From Modestobacter altitudinis (GTDB taxonomy: Bacteria; Actinomycetota; Actinomycetes; Mycobacteriales; Geodermatophilaceae), in contig NZ_SJEW01000022.1 in assembly GCF_005930475.1 (NCBI RefSeq), forward strand, positions 1 to 64,000: 64,000 bases of DNA, given 5' to 3'. The notes under the pieces are model-generated. The model saw only the letters and a list, made by a program, of their open reading frames with translations. It had not been told where the DNA came from and did no database searches. Positions 53,154 through 61,132 of this stretch are shown in pieces. Made by a program: the position numbers and the translations under genes. Within the stretch, counting starts at the first letter, position 1. Every line of letters starts with the position of its first letter.

Positions 53154-53999
53154 TCAGGGCATGGGGTGGGCGGCGAGGAAGTCGGCGACCAGGGGGACGA
53201 ACTCCTCGGCGCGTTCGGTGCCCAGAGCGTGGCTGGAACCCGGGCCGGTGAACATCTCGAGCTTCGCCCCGGGGATGGCCTCGGCGACCTGCTTGCCGTG
53301 CCAGGGCGGGGTCAGCAGGTCCTGCTCGCCGGCGATCACCAGCGTCGGCGCGGTGATCTCACCGAGCCGGTCGAGGGTGTCGTGGCCCATGTCGGCGTCC
53401 CACTGCTCGGCGCAGGTACGGATCTGCTCCGGAGTCGACGGGAACAGCGGCAGCAGATCCTGGATCAGCTTGCCGAACTCCGGGCTGTCCAGCAGCTGCG
53501 GGGAGAACGCGACGCCGAGGGCGCCGAGCCCGGACTCCAGGTCGCCCATCCGCCAGGGGTGCGCCAGCCCGGTCATCATCGCCCGCTGGAACCCGTCCGA
53601 CCGCGCCCACGTGCAGTACAGGACGAGGGAGGCGACCCGCTCCGGCGCCGCGAGCACGACTTCCTGCGCGATCGCGCTGCCCAGCGAGTAGCCGAGCACG
53701 TGGGCGCGCTCGATCCCCAGGGCGTCGAGCACCCCGAGCGCGTCATCGGCCAGCGACCGGACGGTGAAGGTGTCCGCCCCGCGGGTCGAGCCACCCATCC
53801 CGCGCAGGTCGTAGGTGATCACCCGGTGCCGGCCGGCCCAGGCCTGCGCCAGGTCGACCCAGAAGCCCAGCGACTGGCTGGTGCCGTTGATGATCAGCAG
53901 CGGCTCGCCCTCGCCGTACTCCTGGACGGCGACGGAGATGTCGCCGACCTCGACGGTGCGCGGCGCGTGGACGGTCGGTGTGCTCAACGGGACTCCCAT
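53154..53999 (-). CDS. Alpha/beta hydrolase
   Basis: 281 residues of a classic alpha/beta hydrolase: oxyanion region LLIINGTSQSLGFW, nucleophile elbow LGYSLGSAIAQE (Ser), acid in VIAGEQDLLTPP (Asp), and His in SSHALGTER. The cap is short. It is divergent from the Baeyer-Villiger monooxygenase across 155 bases. Such monooxygenases make esters or lactones and a neighbouring hydrolase commonly opens them, so a joint catabolic route is a reasonable inference. The ATG at 53999 is the first clear start. Confidence 0.87.
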   Translation of the reverse strand: MGVPLSTPTVHAPRTVEVGDISVAVQEYGEGEPLLIINGTSQSLGFWVDLAQAWAGRHRVITYDLRGMGGSTRGADTFTVRSLADDALGVLDALGIERAHVLGYSLGSAIAQEVVLAAPERVASLVLYCTWARSDGFQRAMMTGLAHPWRMGDLESGLGALGVAFSPQLLDSPEFGKLIQDLLPLFPSTPEQIRTCAEQWDADMGHDTLDRLGEITAPTLVIAGEQDLLTPPWHGKQVAEAIPGAKLEMFTGPGSSHALGTERAEEFVPLVADFLAAHPMP

Positions 54000-54154
54000 G
54001 TTCGGCCGAGGGGTGCCTGGACCACGCCCACCAGCGGGGGACGTCGTCCGGACCGATTGTGGGTCACGTCACATGGCGGGCGTCAACTGGGGTAGAACAG
54101 CCCTGCGACGGCGCACGACGAGGTGCGCCGTCCCGCACGGACTGGGGGACGGGC

Positions 54155-55657
54155 ATGACGATGACGCAGCCGGCCGGGACGACGCTCGACGAGCGGGTCG
54201 AGCACGTGGACGTGCTGATCGTGGGGGCGGGCATCTCCGGGATCGGGGCCGCCTACCACCTCAAGGAGCACTTCCCGGACAAGAGCCTCGTCGTCCTCGA
54301 CGCCCTGGAGAGCCACGGCGGCACGTGGAAGACCCACCAGTACCCCGGCGTCCGGTCCGACAGCGACCTGTTCACCTTCGGCTACCGGTTCAAGCCCTGG
54401 CGCGGGCCCTCCATCGCGTCCTCGGAGGAGATCCTCCGCTACCTCGACGAGGTCATCCGGGAGAGCGGCCTGGACGCCCACATCCGCCACGAGCACCGCG
54501 TCAGCTCCGCCACCTGGTCGACCGAGGACCGCCGCTGGACCGTCGAGGTCACCCGCGGCGACACCGGGGAGGAGCTGGTCTTCACCACCGACTTCCTCTG
54601 GATGTGCCAGGGGTACTACAAGCACGACCAGGGCTACACGCCGCAGTGGCCGGGCATGGACCGCTTCCGGGGCCGGGTCGTCCACCCGCAGCAGTGGCCC
54701 GCGGACCTCGAGCTCTCGGGCCAGCGGGTGGTCGTCATCGGCTCCGGCGCGACGGCGGCGACGCTCATCCCGGCCCTCGCCGAGACCGCCGCGCACGTGA
54801 CCATGCTGCAGCGCTCGCCCACCTTCTTCTACGCCCGTCCGAAGACCCACGAACTGGCGACGACGCTCCGCGCGCTCGACGTCCCAGAGGAGTGGACGCA
54901 CGAGATCCTCCGCCGCGCCTACATCGCCGAGCTCAACGAGCTGACCCGCATCTCGGCCGAGTCACCCGACCTCGCGCGCGAGTTCCTCATCGAGTCGATG
55001 CGCCCCCAGCTCCCGCCGGACGTCGACATCGACAAGCACTTCAACCCCTCCTACCGGCCGTGGCAGCAGCGGATCGCCGTCCTCCCCGACGGGGACCTCT
55101 TCACCGCGATGCGCGAGGGCAAGGCCTCCGTCGTCACCGACACGATCGAGACGTTCACCGAGACGGGCATCCGGACGTCGTCCGGGGAGGAGCTGGAGGC
55201 CGACGTCGTCGTCACCGCCACCGGCTTCGACCTCAGCGTCTTCGGGGACATCGCCTTCACCGTCGACGGCCGGCCGGTCGACTTCGCCGACACCGTCACC
55301 TACCGCGGGCTGATGTTCACCGGCCTGCCCAACCTGGCCTACGTGTTCGGCTACTTCCGGCACAGCTGGACCCTGCGCGCCGACCTGATCAGCGACTTCG
55401 TGTGCCGGCTGCTCGCGCACATGGAGGAGAAGGGGGCATCGATGGTCGTCCCGCAGCTGCGGGACGAGGACGCCGACATGACGCTCGGCCCCTGGGTCGA
55501 CCCGGCCAACTTCAACCCCGGCTACCTCGCCCGCTCGATGCACCTGATGCCCAAGCAGGGCGACCGCGACCCGTGGGTCCACGGGCACGAGTACGTCGTG
55601 GAGCAGGAGGTCCTCCCCGCCGCCGACCTGGACGACGGGACCCTCGTCTACGGCTGA
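54155..55657 (+). CDS. Baeyer-Villiger flavin monooxygenase (EthA-like)
   Basis: 500 residues. FAD motif VLIVGAGISGIGAAYHL near residue 20, the exact Baeyer-Villiger fingerprint FRGRVVHPQQWP near 171 (FxGxxxHxxxWP), and NADPH motif VVVIGSGATAATLIP near 190. Motifs further on (VVTATGFDLSVFGD) complete the fold. It inserts oxygen into ketones using NADPH and O2. The sequence is of the EthA type known from mycobacteria, where it also activates thioamide drugs. ATG at 54155 was chosen. The divergent alpha/beta hydrolase may hydrolyse its product. Confidence 0.9.
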   Translation: MTMTQPAGTTLDERVEHVDVLIVGAGISGIGAAYHLKEHFPDKSLVVLDALESHGGTWKTHQYPGVRSDSDLFTFGYRFKPWRGPSIASSEEILRYLDEVIRESGLDAHIRHEHRVSSATWSTEDRRWTVEVTRGDTGEELVFTTDFLWMCQGYYKHDQGYTPQWPGMDRFRGRVVHPQQWPADLELSGQRVVVIGSGATAATLIPALAETAAHVTMLQRSPTFFYARPKTHELATTLRALDVPEEWTHEILRRAYIAELNELTRISAESPDLAREFLIESMRPQLPPDVDIDKHFNPSYRPWQQRIAVLPDGDLFTAMREGKASVVTDTIETFTETGIRTSSGEELEADVVVTATGFDLSVFGDIAFTVDGRPVDFADTVTYRGLMFTGLPNLAYVFGYFRHSWTLRADLISDFVCRLLAHMEEKGASMVVPQLRDEDADMTLGPWVDPANFNPGYLARSMHLMPKQGDRDPWVHGHEYVVEQEVLPAADLDDGTLVYG

Positions 55658-55890
55658 CCCCGGTCGGCGCCTGCACGAACGAGGTAACGGAACGGCTCCG
55701 GGCGTCACCCTTTCGACGGGATGTGCACGCAGAGTCACCATCCTGGCCTCGACACCTGCTTGCCTGACGTCGTCCACCGATCGTCCGCGCTTCCCATGGC
55801 TGCGCCCGACCGGCTGGACGACGTCCGGAGGCCACGCAGAGTGATGACCCCCGCGACGTCTGACCGACATCGGGCGATGCAGGGGGACGT

Positions 55891-56610
55891 GTGGCACTCA
55901 GGGGACCGGGGACCGAGCTCTTCGACCGGCGGTACCGCGCGTTGCGCGTGTACTGGCCGACGAGCGCCCGGCTGCGTTGGCAGGCACGGGTCGACCGCCG
56001 GGCCGGCCTCCCGCTCGGCCTGAACCCGGGGACGACGCCGGTGCTGCAGGGCCTGGTCGCCCGGCACGACGACGCCTGCGAGCGCGAGCGCACCCGCTTC
56101 CACGTCGAGACCGCACCGCTCGCCGTCCGGCTGCAGCAGATCGAGGCGGAGCTGCCCATGGCGCGCCTGCTGCTGGCCGGCCGGGCCGACGAGGTCGCCC
56201 GCACGTCCAGCCCGCCCGCCGCGGAGGCGCTCGCGCTGCGGCTGGCCGGCGAGCAGGGCCTGCCGACCGAGCTCGTCCGGCAGCGCCGGCAGACCACCCA
56301 CGACCGGGCCGCCGCTGCGGCTCGCGCCGCGCACGAGGACGCCCAGCGGGCCGTCGACGACCTGCTCGCCGAGGAGGCCGCCATCGGCGGCCAACTGCGC
56401 AACCGCTGGGACGTCACCCGCTCGCGGGCCCTCCGCTACGGCGACTTCATGCGCCGCCAGGCGTCGATCTACCGGCGTGCACTCATCCGCAAGCACCCCG
56501 AGCGGGAGTCGCTCGCCCACGGCTGGGAGACCGAGCTGTGCCCGGCCCCGAGCTGGGTCGCCGCCGACGACCGCACCCCGTCCCTCCCAGCAGCCGGAGT
56601 CAACGCGTGA
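55891..56610 (+). CDS. First gene of an unrecognised envelope operon: helical protein
   Basis: 239 residues, highly charged and mostly helical, with coiled-coil stretches (HDDACERERTRFHVE, RRQTTHDRAAAAARAAHEDA) and no membrane segment. The N-terminus (FDRRYRALRVYWPTSARLRW) is aromatic and basic. GTG at 55891 follows AGGGGGA, and the stop overlaps the next gene by four bases (GTGA). I do not recognise the family. Coupling to a four-helix membrane protein suggests a cytoplasmic partner of it. Confidence 0.65.
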   Translation: MALRGPGTELFDRRYRALRVYWPTSARLRWQARVDRRAGLPLGLNPGTTPVLQGLVARHDDACERERTRFHVETAPLAVRLQQIEAELPMARLLLAGRADEVARTSSPPAAEALALRLAGEQGLPTELVRQRRQTTHDRAAAAARAAHEDAQRAVDDLLAEEAAIGGQLRNRWDVTRSRALRYGDFMRRQASIYRRALIRKHPERESLAHGWETELCPAPSWVAADDRTPSLPAAGVNA

Positions 56611-57923
56611 ACCGCCCGTGGAGCACGAAGAAGGTGACCGACCAGCCGCTGACGGCCTCGACCGTCGTCGAGAGCGAGCACGGGACGCTGCGTCGTCCGG
56701 TCGACCCCGCGCTGCCGCCCCGGCTGTCGGCGCAGGACTCGCGGGACGCCGTCAACAAGGCCGTCACCGAGCTGCACGCCAACGGCGCGCTGGACGCCGG
56801 CAACGCCGACGCCCTCGACGGCTGGATCGACACGCTCCGCCCGCAGTGGCACGCGCACGCCACCATGGCCAGCACCGGGCACGAAGCCGTCACCCAGCAG
56901 GTCCTCGGCGACGCCGAGGCCACCGCAGCGGCCGCCCGCCAGCGTGCCACCGACGCCCGCGCCGACGTGCGGCACACCGAGCGGCTGATCGGCGCCTTCG
57001 AGGGCGCGCTGCTCCCGGACAACGGCGCCGAGGCCACTGAGCGGCGGCAGCGCCGTCCGGAGCTGGACCGGCTGGACGGCCTCACCGAGGGGTCGTGGCC
57101 CAAGGTCCTCCGGTTCAGCCTGATGCTGCTGGTCGGCGCCGGCGACCTCGCCACCTTCTACCTCACGCTGGCTGTCCTCTTCGGTGAGGCCGAGTCGTGG
57201 CTCGTCTGGGCTCTCGTCGGGTCCTTCACCACTGCCTCCATCGCGCTCATGCACGCTGCCGGGCACACCGCGAAGAACATCCGCGAGGGGCAGGGCGGTC
57301 TGAACAAGGCAGCGGTCGCTGCCCTCGTGGTGGCCTGGGCGGCCCTGGGTGGCGTCGCGTTCTACGTCCGGCTGAACTCCAGCGAACCGGCTGCGTCGAC
57401 CGCCGAGGTCGCCTTCGGTGTCGATCCGGCGACGGCGTCATCAGGGCCGTCGCCCCTTCTCACCGCCGTCCTGCTGGCCGGGCTGTTCCTGGCCTCCGGC
57501 GTCCTCGCGTTCTGGATCGGGTTCTCCCACCACCCGCGGATGACCAGCTACCGGTCGCTGCGCAGCCAGCTCGCCGTGCAGCGCACGGTGGCGATCGAGG
57601 CGGAGCAGGCGGCGATCGCCGCTGAGCACCTGCTCACCAACGCGCGGGCCGAGCAGCAGCGTGCGGCGCAGCGGGCGGCGGACGCCGTCCAGAGCGTCGA
57701 CGCCGAGATCGTCGAGCTCAAGGAACTGGCCCGGCTGCACCTCGCGGGGCTGATCGGCGAGCCCGCCGCGACGAACGCCGTCACCACCGGCCGCGGCACC
57801 GGCCCGACGATGCCCGAGCCACATCCGGCTCCGCTCGCGACCGTGCTGCCCCGGGAGGCGGCGGACGCCGTCCACCACGGCGGGCGGGTCAACGGCTCAC
57901 CCCAGCCCACCGCCGCGCGCTGA
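56607..57923 (+). CDS. Second gene of the envelope operon: four-helix membrane protein with coiled coils
   Basis: 438 residues. A cytoplasmic helical N-terminus (about 60-150), then four membrane helices (FSLMLLVGAGDLATFYLTLA, WLVWALVGSFTTASIALMH, AAVAALVVAWAALGGVAFYV, LLTAVLLAGLFLASGVLAFW), then a long coiled coil (about 315-390, rich in AEQAAIAAEH-type repeats) and a disordered tail. The layout loosely recalls MotA/TolQ-type stators with a cytoplasmic tail, but the characteristic polar residues are not obvious. GTG at 56607 overlaps the first gene; a lipoprotein gene follows after 26 bases. Confidence 0.7.
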   Translation: MNRPWSTKKVTDQPLTASTVVESEHGTLRRPVDPALPPRLSAQDSRDAVNKAVTELHANGALDAGNADALDGWIDTLRPQWHAHATMASTGHEAVTQQVLGDAEATAAAARQRATDARADVRHTERLIGAFEGALLPDNGAEATERRQRRPELDRLDGLTEGSWPKVLRFSLMLLVGAGDLATFYLTLAVLFGEAESWLVWALVGSFTTASIALMHAAGHTAKNIREGQGGLNKAAVAALVVAWAALGGVAFYVRLNSSEPAASTAEVAFGVDPATASSGPSPLLTAVLLAGLFLASGVLAFWIGFSHHPRMTSYRSLRSQLAVQRTVAIEAEQAAIAAEHLLTNARAEQQRAAQRAADAVQSVDAEIVELKELARLHLAGLIGEPAATNAVTTGRGTGPTMPEPHPAPLATVLPREAADAVHHGGRVNGSPQPTAAR

Positions 57924-57949
57924 CACCTGAACTCCTCGAAGGGAACCTC

Positions 57950-59119
57950 GTGCACTCCTCCGTCCTGCGCCGGCTGACCGTGGTCGCCGGCTGCTCCGCC
58001 CTGGCGATCGGCCTGGCCGGCTGCAGCGACCTCGCCGACCCGACCGGCGGGCTCGCGATCGTGGTCGGCGCGCGCAGCAACATGCCGACCCCGACCCTGG
58101 ACGGCGAGGCCGCCGACGCCCTCGACACGGCGCTGGACGCCCAGTCGTACCTGGCCATCGCGGTAGCCGACGGTGACCCGTTCCTCTCCCCGATGAAGGG
58201 GCAGCTGCTCATCACTGGCAAGAACGGGCCGGCCCAGGAGGCGAGCAAGGAGAAGAACCGGCAGATGGTCGCCAAGGCACTCGCCGAGGCGGCAGCGAAG
58301 ACGCCGGAGACCGACCTGCTCGGAGCCCTGGACCTCGGCGCGCGGGCGATCGCGGACTCCGATGGTGGGCACACGATCGTCGTCGTCGACTCCGGCCTGT
58401 CCACGGTCGCGCCGTTGGACTTCACCCAGCCGGGGATGCTCGACGCCGACCCGGCCGAGCTGGTCGCCAGCTTGCAGGCCGCCGACGAACTGCCCGACCT
58501 GACCGGGGACGCCGTCGTCTTCCAGGGACTCGGTGACACCGCGGACCCGCAGCCGACGCTGACCCGTGGCCAGCGCAAGAACCTCGTCGAGATCTGGACG
58601 GCGATCGCGACGGCCGCCGGCGCGAGCAGCGTGGACGTCGAGCAGTCGCCGCTGTCCGGGGACGCCGCGGTCGGGCTGCCCGACGTGAGCGTCGTGCCGC
58701 TGCCGGCGCCGATGACGTGCACCGCCGGGACGGTGACGCTGGCCGGCGGGAACGTCGCGTTCGTGTCGGACAGTGCTGCCTTCCTCGACACCGCGGCGGC
58801 GACGGACGTCGTCCGTCCGATCGCGCAGCAGATCGTCGACGGCGGGCTGACCGCGACCGTCACCGGCACGACCGCCGACGTCGGCGACGCCGTCGGCCAG
58901 CAGGCGCTGAGCCAGCAGCGTGCCGAGGCCGTCATGCACCTGCTCGTCGATCTCGGGGTGCCGGCCGATGCGCTGACCGTGCGCGGTCTGGGCAGCGACT
59001 TCCCCGGCTACGTGACCGACCACGACCCAGCGGGCAACCTCGTCCCGGCTGCTGCCGCGCAGAACCGGAAGGTCGTCATCGAGCTCGCCGGCGCATCGGC
59101 GGCGCTGGTCTGCTCCTGA
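57950..59119 (+). CDS. Third gene of the envelope operon: OmpA-like lipoprotein
   Basis: 389 residues. The signal ends in the lipobox GLAGC (Cys at about residue 25). Residues 35-230 are an alternating fold with a vWA-like feel (GLAIVVGARSNMP, TIVVVDSGLSTVAPLDF) but without a clear MIDAS. The C-terminal about 120 residues are an OmpA-type peptidoglycan-binding domain (ATVTGTTADVGD, LSQQRAEAVMHLLVDLGVPA, VRGLGSD, QNRKVVIELA). It should sit at the outer face of the membrane and grip the wall. GTG at 57950 follows GAAGGGAACC. A perfect 30-base palindrome ends the operon. Confidence 0.8.
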   Translation: MHSSVLRRLTVVAGCSALAIGLAGCSDLADPTGGLAIVVGARSNMPTPTLDGEAADALDTALDAQSYLAIAVADGDPFLSPMKGQLLITGKNGPAQEASKEKNRQMVAKALAEAAAKTPETDLLGALDLGARAIADSDGGHTIVVVDSGLSTVAPLDFTQPGMLDADPAELVASLQAADELPDLTGDAVVFQGLGDTADPQPTLTRGQRKNLVEIWTAIATAAGASSVDVEQSPLSGDAAVGLPDVSVVPLPAPMTCTAGTVTLAGGNVAFVSDSAAFLDTAAATDVVRPIAQQIVDGGLTATVTGTTADVGDAVGQQALSQQRAEAVMHLLVDLGVPADALTVRGLGSDFPGYVTDHDPAGNLVPAAAAQNRKVVIELAGASAALVCS

Positions 59120-59127
59120 GCCGTCGA

Positions 59128-59157
59128 GCGGTCCGGACACCGCGGTGTCCGGACCGC
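59128..59157. terminator. Hairpin terminator of the three-gene envelope operon
   Basis: A perfect 30-base palindrome (arms GCGGTCCGGACACCG and its complement) begins 8 bases after the OmpA-like gene. It has no T-tract but is very stable. Confidence 0.75.
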
Positions 59158-59311
59158 CGCTGGTCGTTGGCTTGCCATCGCCGGACGTCTTCGACGCCGC
59201 TGAGGGCCGCGAGCTTGTCTCGGGCGGCTGGCTGATGTTGGACGACGGACCGCTCCCGACCGGGCGTGCCAGCCCGCAAGCGGCAGCTCGGCGATAGCAC
59301 AGTTGCTGCTG

Positions 59312-59328
59312 ATGCAGCTAAACTGCAT
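59312..59328 (+). promoter_or_regulatory. Leaderless promoter and operator of the FitAB-like pair
   Basis: ATGCAG-CTAAA-CTGCAT is a perfect 6-base inverted repeat. It overlaps TAAACT (59319-59324), a good -10 hexamer that ends 6 bases before the ATG at 59331. Transcription would start at the ATG, and binding of the antitoxin to the repeat would block it. Confidence 0.5.
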
Positions 59329-59330
59329 GC

Positions 59331-59567
59331 ATGTCTGTCTCCATGACGATCCGCGACGTGCCCGACGAGACGCGGGACGAGCTCGCTGCCCGAGCCGCCC
59401 GCGCGGGCCAGTCGCTGCAGGAGTACGTCCGCGCCCAGTTGACCGCGCTGGCGCGCCGGCCGAGCCCTGACGACCTGTGGGCCCGCGTGCAGCAACGCGT
59501 CGAGGCGACGGGGTCCAGGCTGTCTGCTGACGCCATCCTCGAGGACCGGGACGCCGACCGGTCGTGA
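59331..59567 (+). CDS. FitA-like ribbon-helix-helix antitoxin
   Basis: 78 residues. The N-terminus is a ribbon-helix-helix of the FitA/Arc type (VSMTIRDVPDETRDELAARA, RAGQSLQEYVRAQLTAL), which dimerises on DNA. The C-terminal tail (DDLWARVQQRVEATGSRL) would wrap the PIN toxin. ATG at 59331 matches the predicted transcription start. It overlaps the toxin gene by four bases (GTGA). Confidence 0.9.
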   Translation: MSVSMTIRDVPDETRDELAARAARAGQSLQEYVRAQLTALARRPSPDDLWARVQQRVEATGSRLSADAILEDRDADRS

Positions 59568-59962
59568 CCATCGTGGTCGATTCTTCGGCGATGGTTGCGG
59601 CCTTGATCGACGGAGGAGTGGACGGCGCGTGGGCGCGCGCGGGCCTGGCCAGCGATGACCTCGTGGCACCGGAACACCTCTACGTCGAGGTGTCGAACGT
59701 GCTGCGGCGTGCCGTGGTGTCCGGCAGGGTGGCGCGTGAGGTGGCCGCCCTGGCGCACCAGGACCTCGTCCGTGCGCCGGTGACGGCCTTCCCCTTCGAA
59801 CCGCTGGCCGCCCGTGTCTGGGAGTTGCACCCTTCGGTCACCGCCTACGACGGCGCGTTCGTCGCTCTCGCCGAGGTGCTGGACGCGCCGCTGTGGACGC
59901 TCGATCGGAAGCTCGCGGCGTCGTCCGGCCCGCGATGTGCCTTCCGTCTTCCGGAACGTTGA
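59564..59962 (+). CDS. FitB/VapC-like PIN-domain toxin
   Basis: 132 residues. The PIN acidic residues are visible: IVVDSSAMVAALI (Asp5), YVEVSNVLRRAVV (Glu), TAYDGAFVALAE (Asp) and LWTLDRKLAAS (Asp). It is a predicted Mg-dependent ribonuclease held inactive by the upstream antitoxin. GTG at 59564 overlaps the antitoxin stop. It is convergent with the epoxide hydrolase gene, 14 bases apart, with no clear terminator between. Confidence 0.9.
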   Translation: MTIVVDSSAMVAALIDGGVDGAWARAGLASDDLVAPEHLYVEVSNVLRRAVVSGRVAREVAALAHQDLVRAPVTAFPFEPLAARVWELHPSVTAYDGAFVALAEVLDAPLWTLDRKLAASSGPRCAFRLPER

Positions 59963-59976
59963 GCCGCTGACCCTCG

Positions 59977-61074
59977 TCAGCTGAGCGCGAGCGCCTGCCG
60001 GACGAAGCCGACGAACTCGTCGGGTCGCTCCCACGCGGCGAAGTGGCCGCCGGCGGTGCCGTGCTCGAACACCCGCAGGTCGAACAGCCGCTCGGCGACC
60101 GAGCGGCGCGACCGGATGATCTCGCCGGGGAACTGGCTGACCACGGTGGGCACGTCGATCCGCTCGATCGGCGGGCTCTGCTTCACGTACGGCGCGAACG
60201 ACGTCCCGATCGCGCCGGTCACCCAGTACGCGGTGACCCAGGTCAGCAGTTCGTCGCGCGGGAACACCGACTCGACGTCGCCGCCGCAGTCGCTCCAGCT
60301 GCGCAGCTTCTCGACGATCCAGGCCGCGAGCCCGGCAGGGGAGTCGCCCAGCCCGACCGCCAGCGTGTGCGGCTTCGTCGACTGCTCGTGCATGTACGCG
60401 CCCTCGGTCGATCGCCAGGCCGAGATCCGCTCCCGCAGGTCGCGGACGTCGTCCGTCTGCGCCGCCGGGTCGCCGTCGAGGGCGGCGGCGAGCGGTACGT
60501 CGGTGACGTGCAGCACGGCCACCCGGTCGGGGTGGTTCGCGGCCAGCGCCGTCGCGACGCCACGGCCGATGTCCCCACCGGAGACCACGTAGCGCTCGTA
60601 CCCCAGCTCGGCCATCGCCTCGGCGACGACCTCGGCCATGTCCGCCGACGACAGGCCCCGGTCCGGCAGAGGAGCGGCGAACGGGTAGCCGGGCAGCGCC
60701 GGGACGACGACGTGCGCGTCGGTCAGCAGCGGCAGCACCCGCTCGTAGCGCAGCACCGAGTCCGGCCAGCCGTGCAGCAGCACGACGGCGGTGGCACCCG
60801 CGTCGGCGGCGCGCTGGTGCACCGCCCGCAGCCGGTTCGTCCGCGCCCACGGCAGCGACCGGATCCGCTGCTCGTGCACCCGCCAGTCGTAGTCGTCGGC
60901 CCAGCTGTGCAGGAGCCCGGCGAGGAAGCCGTGCTCGGTGCCGCGGTCCCAGCCGGCCGTGCCGGTGCCCTCGACCGGGCGGTAGGCGTGCAGCCGCCGG
61001 CGCAGGTCCTCGAGCACCGCCTCCTCGACCAGCGGCGGCGCGGCGTCGTCCAGGTCAGCTCGTCCAGCGGTCAC
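59977..61074 (-). CDS. Epoxide hydrolase (alpha/beta hydrolase fold with EHN-type N-terminus)
   Basis: 365 residues. The N-terminal about 90 residues are the EHN lid region (LRRRLHAYRPVEGTGTAGWD, DYDWRVHEQRI), followed by the catalytic fold: oxyanion motif VVLLHGWPDS, nucleophile Asp in VSGGDIGRGVATALA, and His in HFAAWERPDEF. This set is typical of microsomal-type epoxide hydrolases that open epoxides to diols. ATG at 61074 is used. A palindromic element lies between it and the AraC gene upstream, so it is probably transcribed from its own promoter. Confidence 0.88.
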   Translation of the reverse strand: MTAGRADLDDAAPPLVEEAVLEDLRRRLHAYRPVEGTGTAGWDRGTEHGFLAGLLHSWADDYDWRVHEQRIRSLPWARTNRLRAVHQRAADAGATAVVLLHGWPDSVLRYERVLPLLTDAHVVVPALPGYPFAAPLPDRGLSSADMAEVVAEAMAELGYERYVVSGGDIGRGVATALAANHPDRVAVLHVTDVPLAAALDGDPAAQTDDVRDLRERISAWRSTEGAYMHEQSTKPHTLAVGLGDSPAGLAAWIVEKLRSWSDCGGDVESVFPRDELLTWVTAYWVTGAIGTSFAPYVKQSPPIERIDVPTVVSQFPGEIIRSRRSVAERLFDLRVFEHGTAGGHFAAWERPDEFVGFVRQALALS

Positions 61075-61098
61075 CGTGCCACCCTCTCAGCCCGTGTA

Positions 61099-61126
61099 GC
61101 TCGCCGAAAGCGCGCCTTGGGCGGGG
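61099..61126. repeat. 28-base palindromic element, copy D (degenerate)
   Basis: GCTCGCCGAAAGC-GC-GCCTTGGGCGGGG keeps the 13-2-13 layout and the CGCCGAA/GCCTT core of the element at 48038 but with several mismatches. It lies between two genes on the minus strand, after the AraC gene. Confidence 0.5.
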
Positions 61127-61132
61127 ACGGGG

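Noticed and set aside
55891-59119. Identification of the envelope operon as Zorya
   Set aside because: ZorA/ZorB partners and the helicase ZorD are absent, and the membrane protein lacks clear MotA/TolQ residues. Kept as unrecognised.
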